Assembly (NCBI GenBank): GCA_009829735.1
Contig: CM020619.1
Span: 4,417,727 to 4,481,726 of the forward strand
Length of the DNA: 64,000 nucleotides
Direction: 5' to 3'
Source of the DNA: Pyropia yezoensis
Lineage: Eukaryota > Rhodophyta > Bangiophyceae > Bangiales > Bangiaceae
The first letter of the stretch is position 1; the number at the start of each line of letters is the position of its first letter. A model generated the notes under the pieces. That model ran no database searches, had not been told where the DNA came from, and saw nothing but the letters and a program-made list of their open reading frames with translations. Positions 1 to 12,459 of the stretch are shown here, piece after piece. The position numbers and the translations under genes were made by a program.

Positions 1-1337
1 CGCTGTCACTGGTCCTGCGAGCGCGACGGTCGACGCCGCAGTCGATGCAGGAGATACCAACAGGGGAGGAATGGCCGCGACCGTTCCATCAAGAATGGGG
101 GCGTTTGGGACAGCAGCCCCGGCCCTCACCCCCCCAGCTGCCGCCGCCGCCGCCGTCGATCCCGCGACCGTGCGCCCCTCCTCCCCCCCCGACACTGCGG
201 AGGAGGCCCCCACCCCCGCTTCCTTCCACAAGCGCCCCTGCAGCTGCCGAAAGAATCTAGGCGCCATGGACGCCGTCCCAACTCAGCCAGCCGCGTACTG
301 TGCCGCTACACACGCAGCGGCGTCCGCACGCGACGCCTGTCTCACCCGCCCTCAACAGGACCAGCCACCGCAAAGGAAACTGCCTGTGGACGTCACGGAC
401 GCCAGCTGCTTACGCAAGCGGCTACGCGGACCCTTGCACCGGGAAAGTTGCGCACGGTGGGGTGGAGTGGGGTCGGTATGGACGCAACGCGTCGCCGCCG
501 CTGAGGTGGAAACAAGCACATGAAACTATGGTCAACGCGCGCTTGCTGAGTCACGTCTTGGGACGACCGTGCGTGCGGAGGTGCGTGAGGCGCCCACCCC
601 GCGCCAGCGCAAGCCAGCACACACACCCCACCGCCGCGTACGCGTGCGGGCCAGCACATTGTACCCTCCTCTGCCTGGGCCACGCCCTTCTCTCCCTGGG
701 CCACGCGGACCCGTCAAGGCGCCCCGCCGCATGCACGCACAGTCTGCCACGAAGTGTCTGGGCCCGCCGGCGCCGTCGGCTGCCTGGACCGCCCCCATCC
801 AGCGCATCACACACCGCCGTGGCCCTGAGAGCCCCACACTGAAGTGTGTGTACATACGCCGAAATCCAGGGTCAGCCCGTGGGGGTGGAGCCCGCCAGAT
901 CACAAGGACTTGGGAGTGTGCTGTGCAGTTCATACAAACAATTCATTGCCTGAAATGTGGCTATCAAAGACTCCTGTAGGCGCACCGTTCACTGAAAGCC
1001 ACATTGGTGGAGTGGAATCCCCTTGGTATTGAGAGGGGCGAACACACTTAGCGATGAGGGGTGATTGGTACCCAATCCACTACAGTCATTATTCGACCAT
1101 ATGATGGTGGGCTACGCGGAAGTAGCCTGCTGCTATCATCTGAGACGCACTAAGTCGTGGCTGACAGAAGCGGCACTTCCAGTTGTAGTTCCAGCACAAA
1201 TTCTTTTCGAACCGTCCGTGGTCACCCTGACGAAGACAAAGATGGTAGAGGCGGCGCGGCTGGTGTGCACAAAAGACCAGAGGCGGCTGTCCACGTGCGC
1301 CATGATGAAGAAAAAAAAGAACGTCAGCGCACCTATC
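1..1337. other. No supported gene
   Basis: Several short overlapping ORFs occur on both strands, but they are Pro/Arg/His-rich and none shows a domain. Positions 1 to about 840 are GC-rich and later sequence is closer to balanced. A plus-strand ORF at 1065-1505 overlaps the minus-strand candidate at 1338-1562 and has no recognisable motif. Confidence 0.5.
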
Positions 1338-1562
1338 CTACTCTCCGTCCTCCCCAGCCAAAGCCATGTCAACCGTCTCGTCTACGGCCTCTACATCGTC
1401 CTCGGCAGCAAACCACCCTTCATCGGCGCGCCCAAACTCCCCTTCGGACAGCCCCTCGAAGTCACCCCGCATGCTGCTATTGGCCAACAGGGGCACCCCC
1501 TCTGAACTGGTATAAATGTTCGAGAGACATGCGTCGAAAGACTGTTGGGGCGGTCGCATCAC
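1338..1562 (-). CDS. Short acidic hypothetical ORF
   Basis: This 74-residue minus-strand ORF is not recognised. Its composition is acidic and balanced (many Glu, Asp and Gly, few Arg or Pro), unlike the GC-driven noise ORFs nearby, and most codons end in G or C. A TATATA motif lies about 90 bases upstream on the minus strand (around 1648-1655). It could be an exon or the end of a degraded transposon gene, because the ORF following it on the minus strand (1136-1372) is in another frame. The call rests on composition alone. Confidence 0.25.
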   Translation of the reverse strand: MMRPPQQSFDACLSNIYTSSEGVPLLANSSMRGDFEGLSEGEFGRADEGWFAAEDDVEAVDETVDMALAGEDGE

Positions 1563-1975
1563 AACTGCGGAAGTACTCTACTGTAAGAACAGTCCACAGT
1601 GTTTTCTGCGACATCGGCTCGTTTATACCGCAGTCATGTAAACGAGCCATATATAGTCGACTACACACTGTAATACGGCAGCAAGCACCCCCGCCAGGCG
1701 CGTCTCCGCTACCGCGAACGTAGCACGTGCCGAAAGTCTGAACGTGACGTGCCATCACGCCCGACCATGCCGGAGCGCGACGTCGTCACGCCGTTTTCAA
1801 CGAGTCTAAAGCGTAAAGTACTTTACAACAACTCAACTTTATTGCACACAATCACACATTGAATCGCATCTTACGATGACCTTCATCCGTGCGGATCGCG
1901 TCCTAAAACTGCAAAGGCCAATAGTTCAGGCACTGCCTCAAGAACACAAAACCGTTTACAGTACTAATCGCCCTT
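1563..1975. other. Intergenic, AT-richer
   Basis: No gene is seen. On the minus strand an AATAAA-type signal is present near 1838-1845 (read as TTTATT on plus), which could mark the 3' end of a minus-strand transcript coming out of the tandem repeat. Confidence 0.35.
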
Positions 1976-4900
1976 TCCCGCCTGTCCATGGAAGCAAAAG
2001 TGACAGCTATATTGCCACGGAAAAGGCACTGACAAACAATCAAGAGAAACAGGTGAAGCAAAATCAGCATTAAAAGCATCATCTCGTCAAGCTGCGTCTC
2101 CTGATCTTGGGAAAAAACAAGACTTGGCGTATTGGAAGTATTGAATAATACTCACTACCGTGTGTGGCGGCTGACTACAGAAGACTCATTCTTTTCCAGA
2201 AGCCCGACCAGAGATACGGGCCCTGGAAGCTTGTCAGCTTGATCGTACTCGGGACCAGAGTAGCCTCCATCCGCAGCGAAACGCAGCGAAACGAATACCG
2301 CTCGGAATGCGATCTGGTCTGTCTGGAGCTGTTGGACACCCTCGCTCGACAGACGACAACTCCAGTACGGCGAACGGCACAATCCAAGGCGTCCAATCAA
2401 AAGCCCCGTGGTCCCAGCTGGCGTACAAATTTGTAGACTGATGCCCATGGCGCGCACGCCAGTACCGTGAATTCAACCATTGCCCTGAGAAGTAGCCCTC
2501 GTGAACCCTCTAGCAGTCGACACTTTCCTCATGAACGTTGGAACGTGCGTGACATACGCTTTCTCCAAAGAAACGGTAGTGAGAGACAGCCAAGACGAGG
2601 AGGCGGGGAACAAAGAGCATGAGCAGAATGAGCTTGTCGACCTACATCGACGGCGATAAGAAAATGAGAAACTTGGTTGCGTCAGGAAAATGAGTCTTCC
2701 ACAGTACACCGCCACTTATACACTAACACTTCAACCGTACACTGCAAACCTTCCTTTTACCCTGTCTACCGGAACCACAGCTCTGAGTCCCCAACCTACA
2801 AACAACGTACGAGCAAAGGAGGCTGTCGCTTTGTTCTTTTGCGTTCCTGTGTTGGCTCATGCGACTGCCTCAGGTCTAGTTGCAATTATAAATTGACGTA
2901 TACTATTTATGAATATATATTCACGTTCATCAAAGAGTGCGTCATGTTTGTGGCAGCATCAGTCAGGTGCGCTAGTGCCTGCCTGACCTGACGTCGTCCA
3001 AAGCAGCTGAAGATGTCGCAGCTTCAGTGCTGAAGGAAACGGTTAATGCAGAGCCCCGTGGTACCAACTAACGGAATAATTTCCGGTCTGGTGTGAACGC
3101 TGCGAACTCCGGTGCCGTTCATTCAGTACCTGTCCTGAGAAGCAACCCTCCCAATTGTTTTACTATTCGTCATATCCCGCCTGTCCATGGAAGCAAAAGT
3201 GACTGCTACATTGCCACGGAAAAGGCACTGACAGACAGTCAAGAGAAACAGGTGGAGCAAAAGCAGCATTGAAAGCAAGAGCTCGTCAAGCTGCGTCTCC
3301 TGATCTTGGGAAAAAACAAGACTTGGCGTATTGGAAGTATTGAATCTTACTCACTACATGTGTGGCGGCTGACGTCAGAAGACTCATTCTTTTCCAGAAG
3401 CCCGACCAGAGATACGGGCCCTGGAAGATTGTCAGCTTGATCGTACTCGGGACCAGAGTAGCCTCCATCCGCAGCGAAACGCAGCGAAACGAATACCGCT
3501 CGGAATGCGATCTGGTCTGTCTGGAGCTGTTGGACACCCTCGCTCGACAGACGACAACTCCAGTACGGCGAACGGCACAATCCAAGGCGTCCAATCAAAA
3601 GCCCCGTGGTCCCAGCTGGCGTACAAATTTGTAGACTGATGCCCATGGCGCGCACGCCAGTACCGTGAATTCAACCATTGCCCTGAGAAGTAGCCCTCGT
3701 GAACCCTCTAGCAGTCGACACTTTCCTCATGAACGTTGGAACGTGCGTGACATACGCTTTCTCCAAAGAAACGGTAGTGAGAGACAGCCAAGACGAGGAG
3801 GCGGGGAACAAAGAGCATGAGCAGAATGAGCTTGTCGACCTACATCGACGGCGATAAGAAAATGAGAAACTTGGTTGCGTCAGGAAAATGAGTCTTCCAC
3901 AGTACACCGCCACTTATACACTAACACTTCAACCGTACACTGCAAACCTTCCTTTTACCCTGTCTACCGGAACCACAGCTCTGAGTCCCCAACCTACAAA
4001 CAACGTACGAGCAAAGGAGGCTGTCGCTTTGTTCTTTTGCGTTCCTGTGTTGGCTCATGCGACTGCCTCAGGTCTAGTTGCAATTATAAATTGACGTATA
4101 CTATTTATGAATATATATTCACGTTCATCAAAGAGTGCGTCATGTTTGTGGCAGCATCAGTCAGGTGCGCTAGTGCCTGCCTGACCTGACGTCGTCCAAA
4201 GCAGCTGAAGATGTCGCAGCTTCAGTGCTGAAGGAAACGGTTAATGCAGAGCCCCATGGTACCAACTAACGGAATAATATCCGGTCTGGTGTGAACGCTG
4301 CGAACTCCGGTGCCGTTCATTCAGTACCTGTCCTGAGAAGCAACCCTCCCAATTGTTTTACTATTCGTCATATCCCGCCTGTCCATGGAAGCAAAAGTGA
4401 CTGCTACATTGCCACGGAAAAGGCACTGACAGACAGTCAAGAGAAACAGGTGGAGCAAAAGCAGCATTGAAAGCAAGAGCTCGTCAAGCTGCGTCTCCTG
4501 ATCTTGGGAAAAAACAAGACTTGGCGTATTGGAAGTATTGAATCTTACTCACTACATGTGTGGCGGCTGACGTCAGAAGACTCATTCTTTTCCAGAAGCC
4601 CGACCAGAGATACGGGCCCTGGAAGATTGTCAGCTTGATCGTACTCGGGACCAGAGTAGCCTCCATCCGCAGCGAAACGCAGCGAAACGAATACCGCTCG
4701 GAATGCGATCTGGTCTGTCTGGAGCTGTTGGACACCCTCGCTCGACAGACGACAACTCCAGTACGGCGAACGGCACAATCCAAGGCGTCCAATCAAAAGC
4801 CCCGTGGTCCCAGCTGGCGTACAAATTTGTAGACTGATGCCCATGGCGCGCACGCCAGTACCGTGAATTCAACCATTGCCCTGAGAAGTAGCCCTCGTGA

Positions 4901-6712
4901 ACCCTCTAGCAGTCGACACTTTCCTCATGAACGTTGGAACGTGCGTGACATACGCTTTCTCCAAAGAAACGGTAGTGAGAGACAGCCAAGACGAGGAGGC
5001 GGGGAACAAAGAGCATGAGCAGAATGAGCTTGTCGACCTACATCGACGGCGATAAGAAAATGAGAAACTTGGTTGCGTCAGGAAAATGAGTCTTCCACAG
5101 TACACCGCCACTTATACACTAACACTTCAACCGTACACTGCAAACCTTCCTTTTACCCTGTCTACCGGAACCACAGCTCTGAGTCCCCAACCTACAAACA
5201 ACGTACGAGCAAAGGAGGCTGTCGCTTTGTTCTTTTGCGTTCCTGTGTTGGCTCATGCGACTGCCTCAGGTCTAGTTGCAATTATAAATTGACGTATACT
5301 ATTTATGAATATATATTCACGTTCATCAAAGAGTGCGTCATGTTTGTGGCAGCATCAGTCAGGTGCGCTAGTGCCTGCCTGACCTGACGTCGTCCAAAGC
5401 AGCTGAAGATGTCGCAGCTTCAGTGCTGAAGGAAACGGTTAATGCAGAGCCCCATGGTACCAACTAACGGAATAATATCCGGTCTGGTGTGAACGCTGCG
5501 AACTCCGGTGCCGTTCATTCAGTACCTGTCCTGAGAAGCAACCCTCCCAATTGTTTTACTATTCGTCATATCCCGCCTGTCCATGGAAGCAAAAGTGACT
5601 GCTACATTGCCACGGAAAAGGCACTGACAGACAGTCAAGAGAAACAGGTGGAGCAAAAGCAGCATTGAAAGCAAGAGCTCGTCAAGCTGCGTCTCCTGAT
5701 CTTGGGAAAAAACAAGACTTGGCGTATTGGAAGTATTGAATCTTACTCACTACATGTGTGGCGGCTGACGTCAGAAGACTCATTCTTTTCCAGAAGCCCG
5801 ACCAGAGATACGGGCCCTGGAAGATTGTCAGCTTGATCGTACTCGGGACCAGAGTAGCCTCCATCCGCAGCGAAACGCAGCGAAACGAATACCGCTCGGA
5901 ATGCGATCTGGTCTGTCTGGAGCTGTTGGACACCCTCGCTCGACAGACGACAACTCCAGTACGGCGAACGGCACAATCCAAGGCGTCCAATCAAAAGCCC
6001 CGTGGTCCCAGCTGGCGTACAAATTTGTAGACTGATGCCCATGGCGCGCACGCCAGTACCGTGAATTCAACCATTGCCCTGAGAAGTAGCCCTCGTGAAC
6101 CCTCTAGCAGTCGACACTTTCCTCATGAACGTTGGAACGTGCGTGACATACGCTTTCTCCAAAGAAACGGTAGTGAGAGACAGCCAAGACGAGGAGGCGG
6201 GGAACAAAGAGCATGAGCAGAATGAGCTTGTCGACCTACATCGACGGCGATAAGAAAATGAGAAACTTGGTTGCGTCAGGAAAATGAGTCTTCCACAGTA
6301 CACCGCCACTTATACACTAACACTTCAACCGTACACTGCAAACCTTCCTTTTACCCTGTCTACCGGAACCACAGCTCTGAGTCCCCAACCTACAAACAAC
6401 GTACGAGCAAAGGAGGCTGTCGCTTTGTTCTTTTGCGTTCCTGTGTTGGCTCATGCGACTGCCTCAGGTCTAGTTGCAATTATAAATTGACGTATACTAT
6501 TTATGAATATATATTCACGTTCATCAAAGAGTGCGTCATGTTTGTGGCAGCATCAGTCAGGTGCGCTAGTGCCTGCCTGACCTGACGTCGTCCAAAGCAG
6601 CTGAAGATGTCGCAGCTTCAGTGCTGAAGGAAACGGTTAATGCAGAGCCCCATGGTACCAACTAACGGAATAATATCCGGTCTGGTGTGAACGCTGCGAA
6701 CTCCGGTGCCGT
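1976..6712. repeat. Tandem array of a 1198-bp unit, about 3.95 copies
   Basis: The same sequence recurs at offsets of 1198 bases (1199 between the first two). The motif CCCGCCTGTCCATGG occurs at about 1977, 3176, 4374 and 5572, and the array breaks off at about 6712 just before the last unit would be complete. Units 2 to 4 look almost identical; unit 1 has diverged at its left end, for example around 2010-2160. Each unit contains two related blocks of about 100 bases starting with AGCCCCGTGG (2402 and 3052 in unit 1) and ending with CCTGAGAAGtAgCCCTC-type sequence (2484 and 3134), both offset by 650. It also has short hairpins (GTCAGG at 2962 with CCTGAC at 2982; CTGAAG/CTTCAG near 3007-3027). 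Short ORFs repeat in each unit but stay under 105 codons and show no domain. A satellite or spacer array is more likely than a gene. Confidence 0.93.
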
Positions 6713-7400
6713 ACGAGTCAGATGCGAAAAGCAATTCAGGGGTGCGTGTGTGCGCCGAGCGCAATTAGCTCATTGCCATGTCGGTCTATGTCTATGGTGT
6801 CTCCTGACTGCGTAAGGAAAAAACTGCTCTCCAAACAATTTTGCACTTGCCCGTGTGCAGTATATAGGAGAAGCACCTCTGCTATCGGCCGGTCTGGCGC
6901 CTGTCCTCAGGGATGTGGATATCAAGTGGGCTACTTGAGCTATATGGAATCCACCTGTAGGCGGAAATCGATGCGAACGGGTGTTTCTCTACAGGCATCT
7001 TCGCTTCACGCCGCGATCCTCCAGTACTGCTACGAGCGAAGGAGGGTCTTCTGACGGTCAGAACACATTTCCATATGCGTGCTGACACTTTTTTCTGCGT
7101 AGCAAAGAGCCAGAACGCTGACCTGCGCTGCTGCCGGGGAAAAGCACCAAAGTGCCAGTTGCACTTGTATGAGCTCTTCTCCAGGAAACTGCAGCTATAT
7201 TATCCCTCGACAACGTCTCTGAGATGACAAAACTGCGAAAACGGCACATGCGGCAGAGCTATGTGGGGTCGAAGTCTGCTCCTGCTTGTCCGTCTCGTGA
7301 GATATATGGAATCGACATTTAGTACTTAATCGTGCAAGGCAAACATGTTTTTTACATTGTCTACCGGAAGCACAGCTCACCACTTGGCGGGGTAAGAGGG
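6713..7400. other. Intergenic region with a remnant of the satellite unit
   Basis: No gene is supported. About 30 bases at 7349-7379 (around GTCTACCGGAAGCACAGCTC) match the satellite segment at 2755-2787 with a few changes, so a decayed copy may extend here. Two related stretches, near 6944-6962 and 7300-7322, share ATATGGAATC. Confidence 0.5.
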
Positions 7401-9055
7401 GGGCGATAGTCCCTGGGGGGGGGGGGGGGTGAGCGGGGGTGAGGCACGCCTGAGCACCAGCAAGGCCACGCCCAGCCGTTGCCGGCGTCACACTCCCCCG
7501 CTAAACAGAGCGCGGCCGGGAGTCGCCGCGCACGCAGCGCGGGGGGTCTCCCCCCGCTCCCCACTCCGCTCACGTCAGCCGCGGTGGTGGGGTTGGCAGC
7601 GGCGGCGGAGGCGGGGGTGGCAGCGGCGGTGGGGACCACCCACGAAGCCACCGCCGCCGCCGCCGGCGGGGCGGCCACCCGGTGCCCAGCCCGGCGTGCC
7701 GCTCACGCGCACGCCGACCGCGGCGGGACGTAGCGGCCCCCGCGTGCGGCGGCGGCAGCAGAGGCGGCCAGGCACTGGCGGGCGGGAGACAGGGGGCCCC
7801 CCCGCGGGGCACTGTCGCCCCACCGTGACGACGAGCTGCCGCCCGCCTCCGGTCCGGGCTGCCGATAGTGTGACCGTAGACGCACACGCATTGTTCACCG
7901 TGGGGCCACCACGGTTGTGGGCTTTCTAAGCGGGGACGACAAGCCAAAAAACAAGACCACATCGCCAGACAAGACACACACGGAAGACGTTGTACCAGTT
8001 CGTAGAAGAGAAGAAGAGCAAGCAGTAGAGCCATACCTGTGGACCACCGGCGCGCAGTGTTCCTGCCTCGCCCGCGCGTCGATGCGGGGATGGCCGTTCC
8101 TCTCCACCGTCGCCCCGGACCTGCTGCTGCTGCGCCGCACGGCTGCACCGCAGAGAGCGGGGGGGAGGGCGGGGGGGGTGCGTCGCCACATCGGGGGCGT
8201 GGCCGCGCCACGCGGGGGCGCTCCCTCTGGCCACCCGCCATTTGCTTATCAGGGAGGCACCCGCGGGACGACAGCACCCCCGCGGGCAGGGAGGTACAGT
8301 ACATCCCTTTATTCTTTTCTTGGCCGTACGAAGAGGGGAAAGGGAGGGAGGGCGGTGCGCCACCATCGCCGCCGCCCCGTCGCCGCTGCCCGTCGGGCGG
8401 GTGGCGGCAGCGGGGGTGGCCAGTCCCACGTGGGGCTATGCACGTGTACGTACGCACCGCAGCGGCGTGCGCGGGCGCGTCGTTGGGCAGGGAGCCGCGC
8501 CGCGCCGGGTACAACAGCGGCGGGCGCGAGGCACTGGGGGCGGCAACCCGCGGCGGCGGCGGCGGCGGCGGCGGCATGTGCGGGGGCAAAGGGGGGCACC
8601 ACCCGCGGCGGCGGCGGCCGCGGCAGCGGCGACTGTGGGTGCGTCGACGGCAGTGGCGAATGCGTCGTCGTGGTAGAGGGGGTGCGGGGGGGGAGGTCGC
8701 CATCTTTCCACGCGGCGGTGGGGGGGGGAGGCGAGCGTGGCGGTCATGGCCATGACGCCGGGGCTGTGTATGACCGGCACCGTGGCGTGGGAGGGGGGGA
8801 GCGACATTGGGCCTGAGGAGGAGGGGGGGTGGCGGGGGGAGGCTTGTCCTGCCCGACCGCCGCGCGCCGGCGCCCCCCGCCGCCCCCGGCGCGGCCGGCC
8901 GGGCCCACTGCCGCCCCCGTGGCCCATACCTCTTCGAGGGGTGACCGCCGCGCTGGCCGTGGTCGGGTGCCAAGTCGAACACGAAATGTACACGCGCCCC
9001 CCCCTGACGCCCTCACGCCCGTCGGGGCACTCTCCCCCGCGGGCGCCACCGGCCT
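7401..9055. other. GC-rich intergenic region, no supported gene
   Basis: Most frames are open on both strands because stop codons are rare at this composition. The longest ORF (minus, 7570-8982) is Pro/Arg-rich with no domain. A minus-strand stretch around 8640-8800 has a more balanced composition and could be an exon fragment, but no start or boundary can be defended. Confidence 0.4.
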
Positions 9056-10781
9056 TCACCCCTGCGGCGGCGGCAGGCGCAGCGGAAAGGCCGCCGCCCT
9101 GTCCGCCTCAACGGCCGCCTTGGCTTCCCTGAGAAACAGCTCCACCGCCGGGGCCGCCGCCCGGGGGACGCCCCACGGTTGGTATGATAGCAGGAGCGAT
9201 GCGGTCTTGGCAACCGCCGCGTCCTCGATGCTCGCGACCGCGGCGCCGTTGAGCAACTCGTGCTTCGCGCTGCTGTGAACGGACCTGGAAACTCTGTCCT
9301 TCACGTGGGAGGGGTAGCCGGCCGTCACAAATGCCACCAGCTTGTCGGCGAGAGCGTCGCAGCCCCAGCCGAGGACGCCCGCGAAAAAAGTGCCCGCCAC
9401 CGTGGGCAACGTCGACGTCTGCGGCGGAGGCGCCTTTGAGCACAGCCGGCGGGACAACCCGTGACTGCGAGGGGTGCGCCCCGGTGCTGCCGCGTGTACC
9501 GTCGGGGTCCGCGGCGGTAGAAGATGAGGGCGCGGTGGCACTGCCGCGCCTGCGGCTGGCAGGCCCGTCCGCCATGTGGTCCACGAGTTTGCGCTCGGCC
9601 AACTGCGTTTGTCTGTCAGCCCCATTCGCCTTGGCTACCGCCTCCGCCACGGCCTTGCGCCGCTCTCCCTTGGCAGCCGCCCGCTCCCGTGCCGTCAACG
9701 CGGGAGTGCGGGCCTGCGCGCACCACCGGAGAAGGACCTCTGGGGTGGAGCAGGCGAACTTCGAGACTGCTGGCACCGCGGCACCCCACAACAGCAGCAG
9801 CCGAATGGTGCTTTCCATCGCCGCAGGGTCGACGAGCCCCTGGTAGATGCGGCGGACTACCAGCTCAAGCGGTGCGTCACCCCTCCTGTTGGAGGGTCCG
9901 ACGGGCGCCCCCGCGGCCAGTAGCGCCGCCACAGCCTCCCCGCGACCGGCACTGGCGGCCTTGTGGAGCGGCGTATCACGGTCCTCGTTGGTCGCGCCCA
10001 CCGGCGCCCCCGCCGCCAGCAGCACCGCCATCGCCTCCGCGAGACCGGCGCTGGCGGCCTTGTGCAGCGGCGTGTCGCGTTCCTTGTTCACCGCCTCCAC
10101 CGACGCCCCCGCGGTCAGCAGAGCCGCCACAACCGCCGCGTGACTTGCCACGGCCACAGCGTGGAGCGGCGCGTCTCGTTGCCCGTCGGCCGCCTCCACG
10201 GGCGCCCCCGCCGCCAGCAGTGCGGCCGCAACTTCTACGCAACTGGCGTCGGCGGCCCAGTGTAGCGGCGTGTCGCCGTCCTCGTTGGCCACCCCCACGG
10301 ACGCTCCCGCGGCCAGCAGCGCGGCCACCACATCCATGTGACGCCCCTGGACCGCCCAGTGGAGGGGCGTCTCGCTTCGACCGTTGGCAGCATCCACGGG
10401 CTCCCCCGCCACCAGCAGTGCGCCCACAACGTCTGCGAGAGCAGAAGAGGCGGCCAGGTGCAGGGGCGTGTCGGAAAAGGAGTTTCCAGCACCCGCGGGT
10501 GCCGCCGCCGCCAGCAGCGCCGCCACCACTGCTGGGAAGCCACCCCCAGCTGCGTCGTGAAGCGGGGTGTTGCCAAAGATGCCGGCCGCCTCCACGGGCG
10601 CGGCGACGGCGAGCAGCGCCGTCGCCACCGTTGCGTGGCCGGCCCTAGACGCCCGGTGCAGCGGCGTGTCCCGACAGCCGTCGGTGGCGTCCACGGGCGC
10701 CCCCGCGTTCAGCAGTGCCGCCACCTCCGCCGCGTCACCGTCCTGAGCAGCCACGTGGAGGGACATGTCCTTTGCCCCCAT
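9056..10781 (-). CDS. Ankyrin-repeat protein with a frame change near its 3' end
   Basis: The chosen ATG at 10781 opens directly into ankyrin repeats; the frame is open up to 12137, but that extension is Pro/Arg/Ala-rich and has no domain. Nine consecutive 33-residue ankyrin repeats follow, most with TPLH or APLH at the start and an AALLAAGA-type second helix, then a degenerate tenth. Repeats are very alike in DNA, suggesting recent internal duplication. After the repeats comes an Arg/Ala/Glu-rich segment. Near 9380-9470 the good composition moves from this frame (which runs on to 9108 as Arg/Gly noise) to another minus frame, which continues as a plausible C-terminus and stops at 9056. A six-A run at 9384-9389 lies at the switch. 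A short intron, an assembly indel or a real frameshift would explain it. Ankyrin proteins mediate protein contacts; the partner cannot be told. Confidence 0.75.
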
Positions 10782-12459
10782 CGTCCCGGCGCCACGCCCC
10801 GCAGCAGGGGCCCCCGGCACACGACGCGCCCGCCGAGCCGCATACGGGGCGGCGCCGCGGGATGGGCAGCCAGGGGCGGCCGGGGGGTGAGGGTCGTGCC
10901 GTGCCACCAGAGGCGAAGAGTGGGTACGAGGATGGGAGGGACGATGGCGCACGACCGGCTCGTGTCGGGCGACGTGGCCGGCAGAAGCCCGCCGAGGTGC
11001 GCACAAGTAGGGGACGGGGGGAGGCTGTGGCGTGGGCGCCCGACCGGCGGTCGCCCGCTTTGGCGGGACTCGGCGTCGGACGCGTCGCTGTGCGCCGCCG
11101 CCGCGACAGAGCCGTGGCCCCACGGGAGGGGGGACGGCGGGCCCCGTGGGCAGCAGGTGCCCCCTCAAGGGGACACCGCCGCGTGCGGCTTTCCGGGAGG
11201 GGGCGCCCCCTTGGCGCCCCCTGACGCCCCAAGGGGGCGCCCCCCCTGTGAGGGGACACCGCCCCCCGCGGGGGGCCCGCGCCAAGGTGGTCCCCCCCTT
11301 CAGGCCCTGGCGTCGACGGTAGCCCCGCCCCCCCCCCCCCCGCCCTGGCGCACGCAGCCGTCGCGTCGACTGTATTGCGCGTCGCGGCGAGGGGAGGCGG
11401 GGAGGGAGGGCGTGGCGGCGGGGCGGGGCCCCTATCCCCGACGCCCGCCATCCCATCCAGGGGGGGCGTGCCTGCGCGTCCGACGGGCCGGGGGGGGGGC
11501 AAGCCGCGCGTTGCCGCCGCCGCAACACCGTGGCACCCGTCACGGTCGCTGTGGACGCCCGCCGACGTTGCCACGGGGCCGACCCCATCGCAGGGGGGGG
11601 GGGGGGGGGGGGGGGGCGGGGACGCCGTCGGCAGCGGCCGCCGCCGAGGCCACCTGGCGGCGGCGGCGGCGGCAGCGGCGGCGGTGTGGGCGTCGGCTGC
11701 TGGTGGGCGTCGGCTGTGGTGGCGTCGACGCCTGTCGAGGGGCGTTGAGGGCAGCAGCCCCACAGGGGGGAGTCGGGCCGCGTGTGGGGACACGTCCCCA
11801 CTGCCGGTGGCGTCCGGGAGGGGGACAGCGCCGTTGCCGGCTGGCGTGTGGGCGGGGAGCCCACCGGCTGGCACCCCGCCGCCGCTGGCGGTGGCTGCCG
11901 CAGCCGCCGCCGCCACGGCCGCAGCCGCCGCCTTGCGATGCAGGCGCCGCCCGTTGCGGTCAGGCGCCACCCCAACGTCGACGGCGGCGCTGCAAAGGGG
12001 TGTCGGCAGCCGCGGTGGTGGCGGCCCAGGAGGCGGCGGCTGCCCCGCGGCGCCGGTCGGCGGCGCCGTCGTGCGGGCGGTGCGGCAGAGGAGGCGGCCC
12101 GGCGTGCCAAGCGGGCCGACGGGGGTGGGGGCTCCACCCCCTAAATAGTGGCGGCGGCCGCGGGGGCGGTGGCGACCCCCTTGACCTTTCGGCAGCTCCG
12201 CTTTCATGGAGTATGTATGTCAAGTAGCCCTTTTACGTCATAGGATAAGTCGTGCGAGCGGAGAAAAATCAAGGTTGCACGACGTCTGGGCGGTGGCGGT
12301 CGCTCCAGCGGCCTGTCGTCAGCCAACGGTGTGGTAGGGGTGGGGGGTGGGCGGGCGACTGCCTGGTCGCCACCGACGCGCCCGCCCCCCCTCTGCTCGT
12401 GCCAAGGGTCGAGCGGACCGGCCCGAGTGGTGCAGACCCCCGTCGGGCGTCTCGCGCTG
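10782..12459. other. GC-rich intergenic region with a 24-base poly-G run
   Basis: All six frames are largely open, but the ORFs are Pro/Arg/Gly-rich and show no domain. A pure G run lies at 11593-11616. Repeated GGGGGCGCCCCC-type blocks occur around 11200-11240. This segment may hold the promoter and 5' leader of the ankyrin gene; no specific site can be defended. Confidence 0.4.

Noticed and set aside
1976-6712. 1198-bp repeats read as a CRISPR array or as repeated genes
   Set aside because: Units are adjacent, over a kilobase long and have no spacers; ORFs inside stay under 105 codons and lack domains.
1976-6712. Satellite array as an rDNA intergenic spacer
   Set aside because: No rRNA sequence is recognisable in or next to it, so there is nothing to support this.
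7570-8982. 470-codon minus-strand ORF
   Set aside because: Pro/Arg-rich, no motif; competing ORFs of equal quality lie on the other strand.
10782-12137. 450-residue N-terminal extension of the ankyrin ORF
   Set aside because: It is Pro/Arg/Ala low complexity with no domain, and an ATG sits exactly at the first ankyrin repeat.
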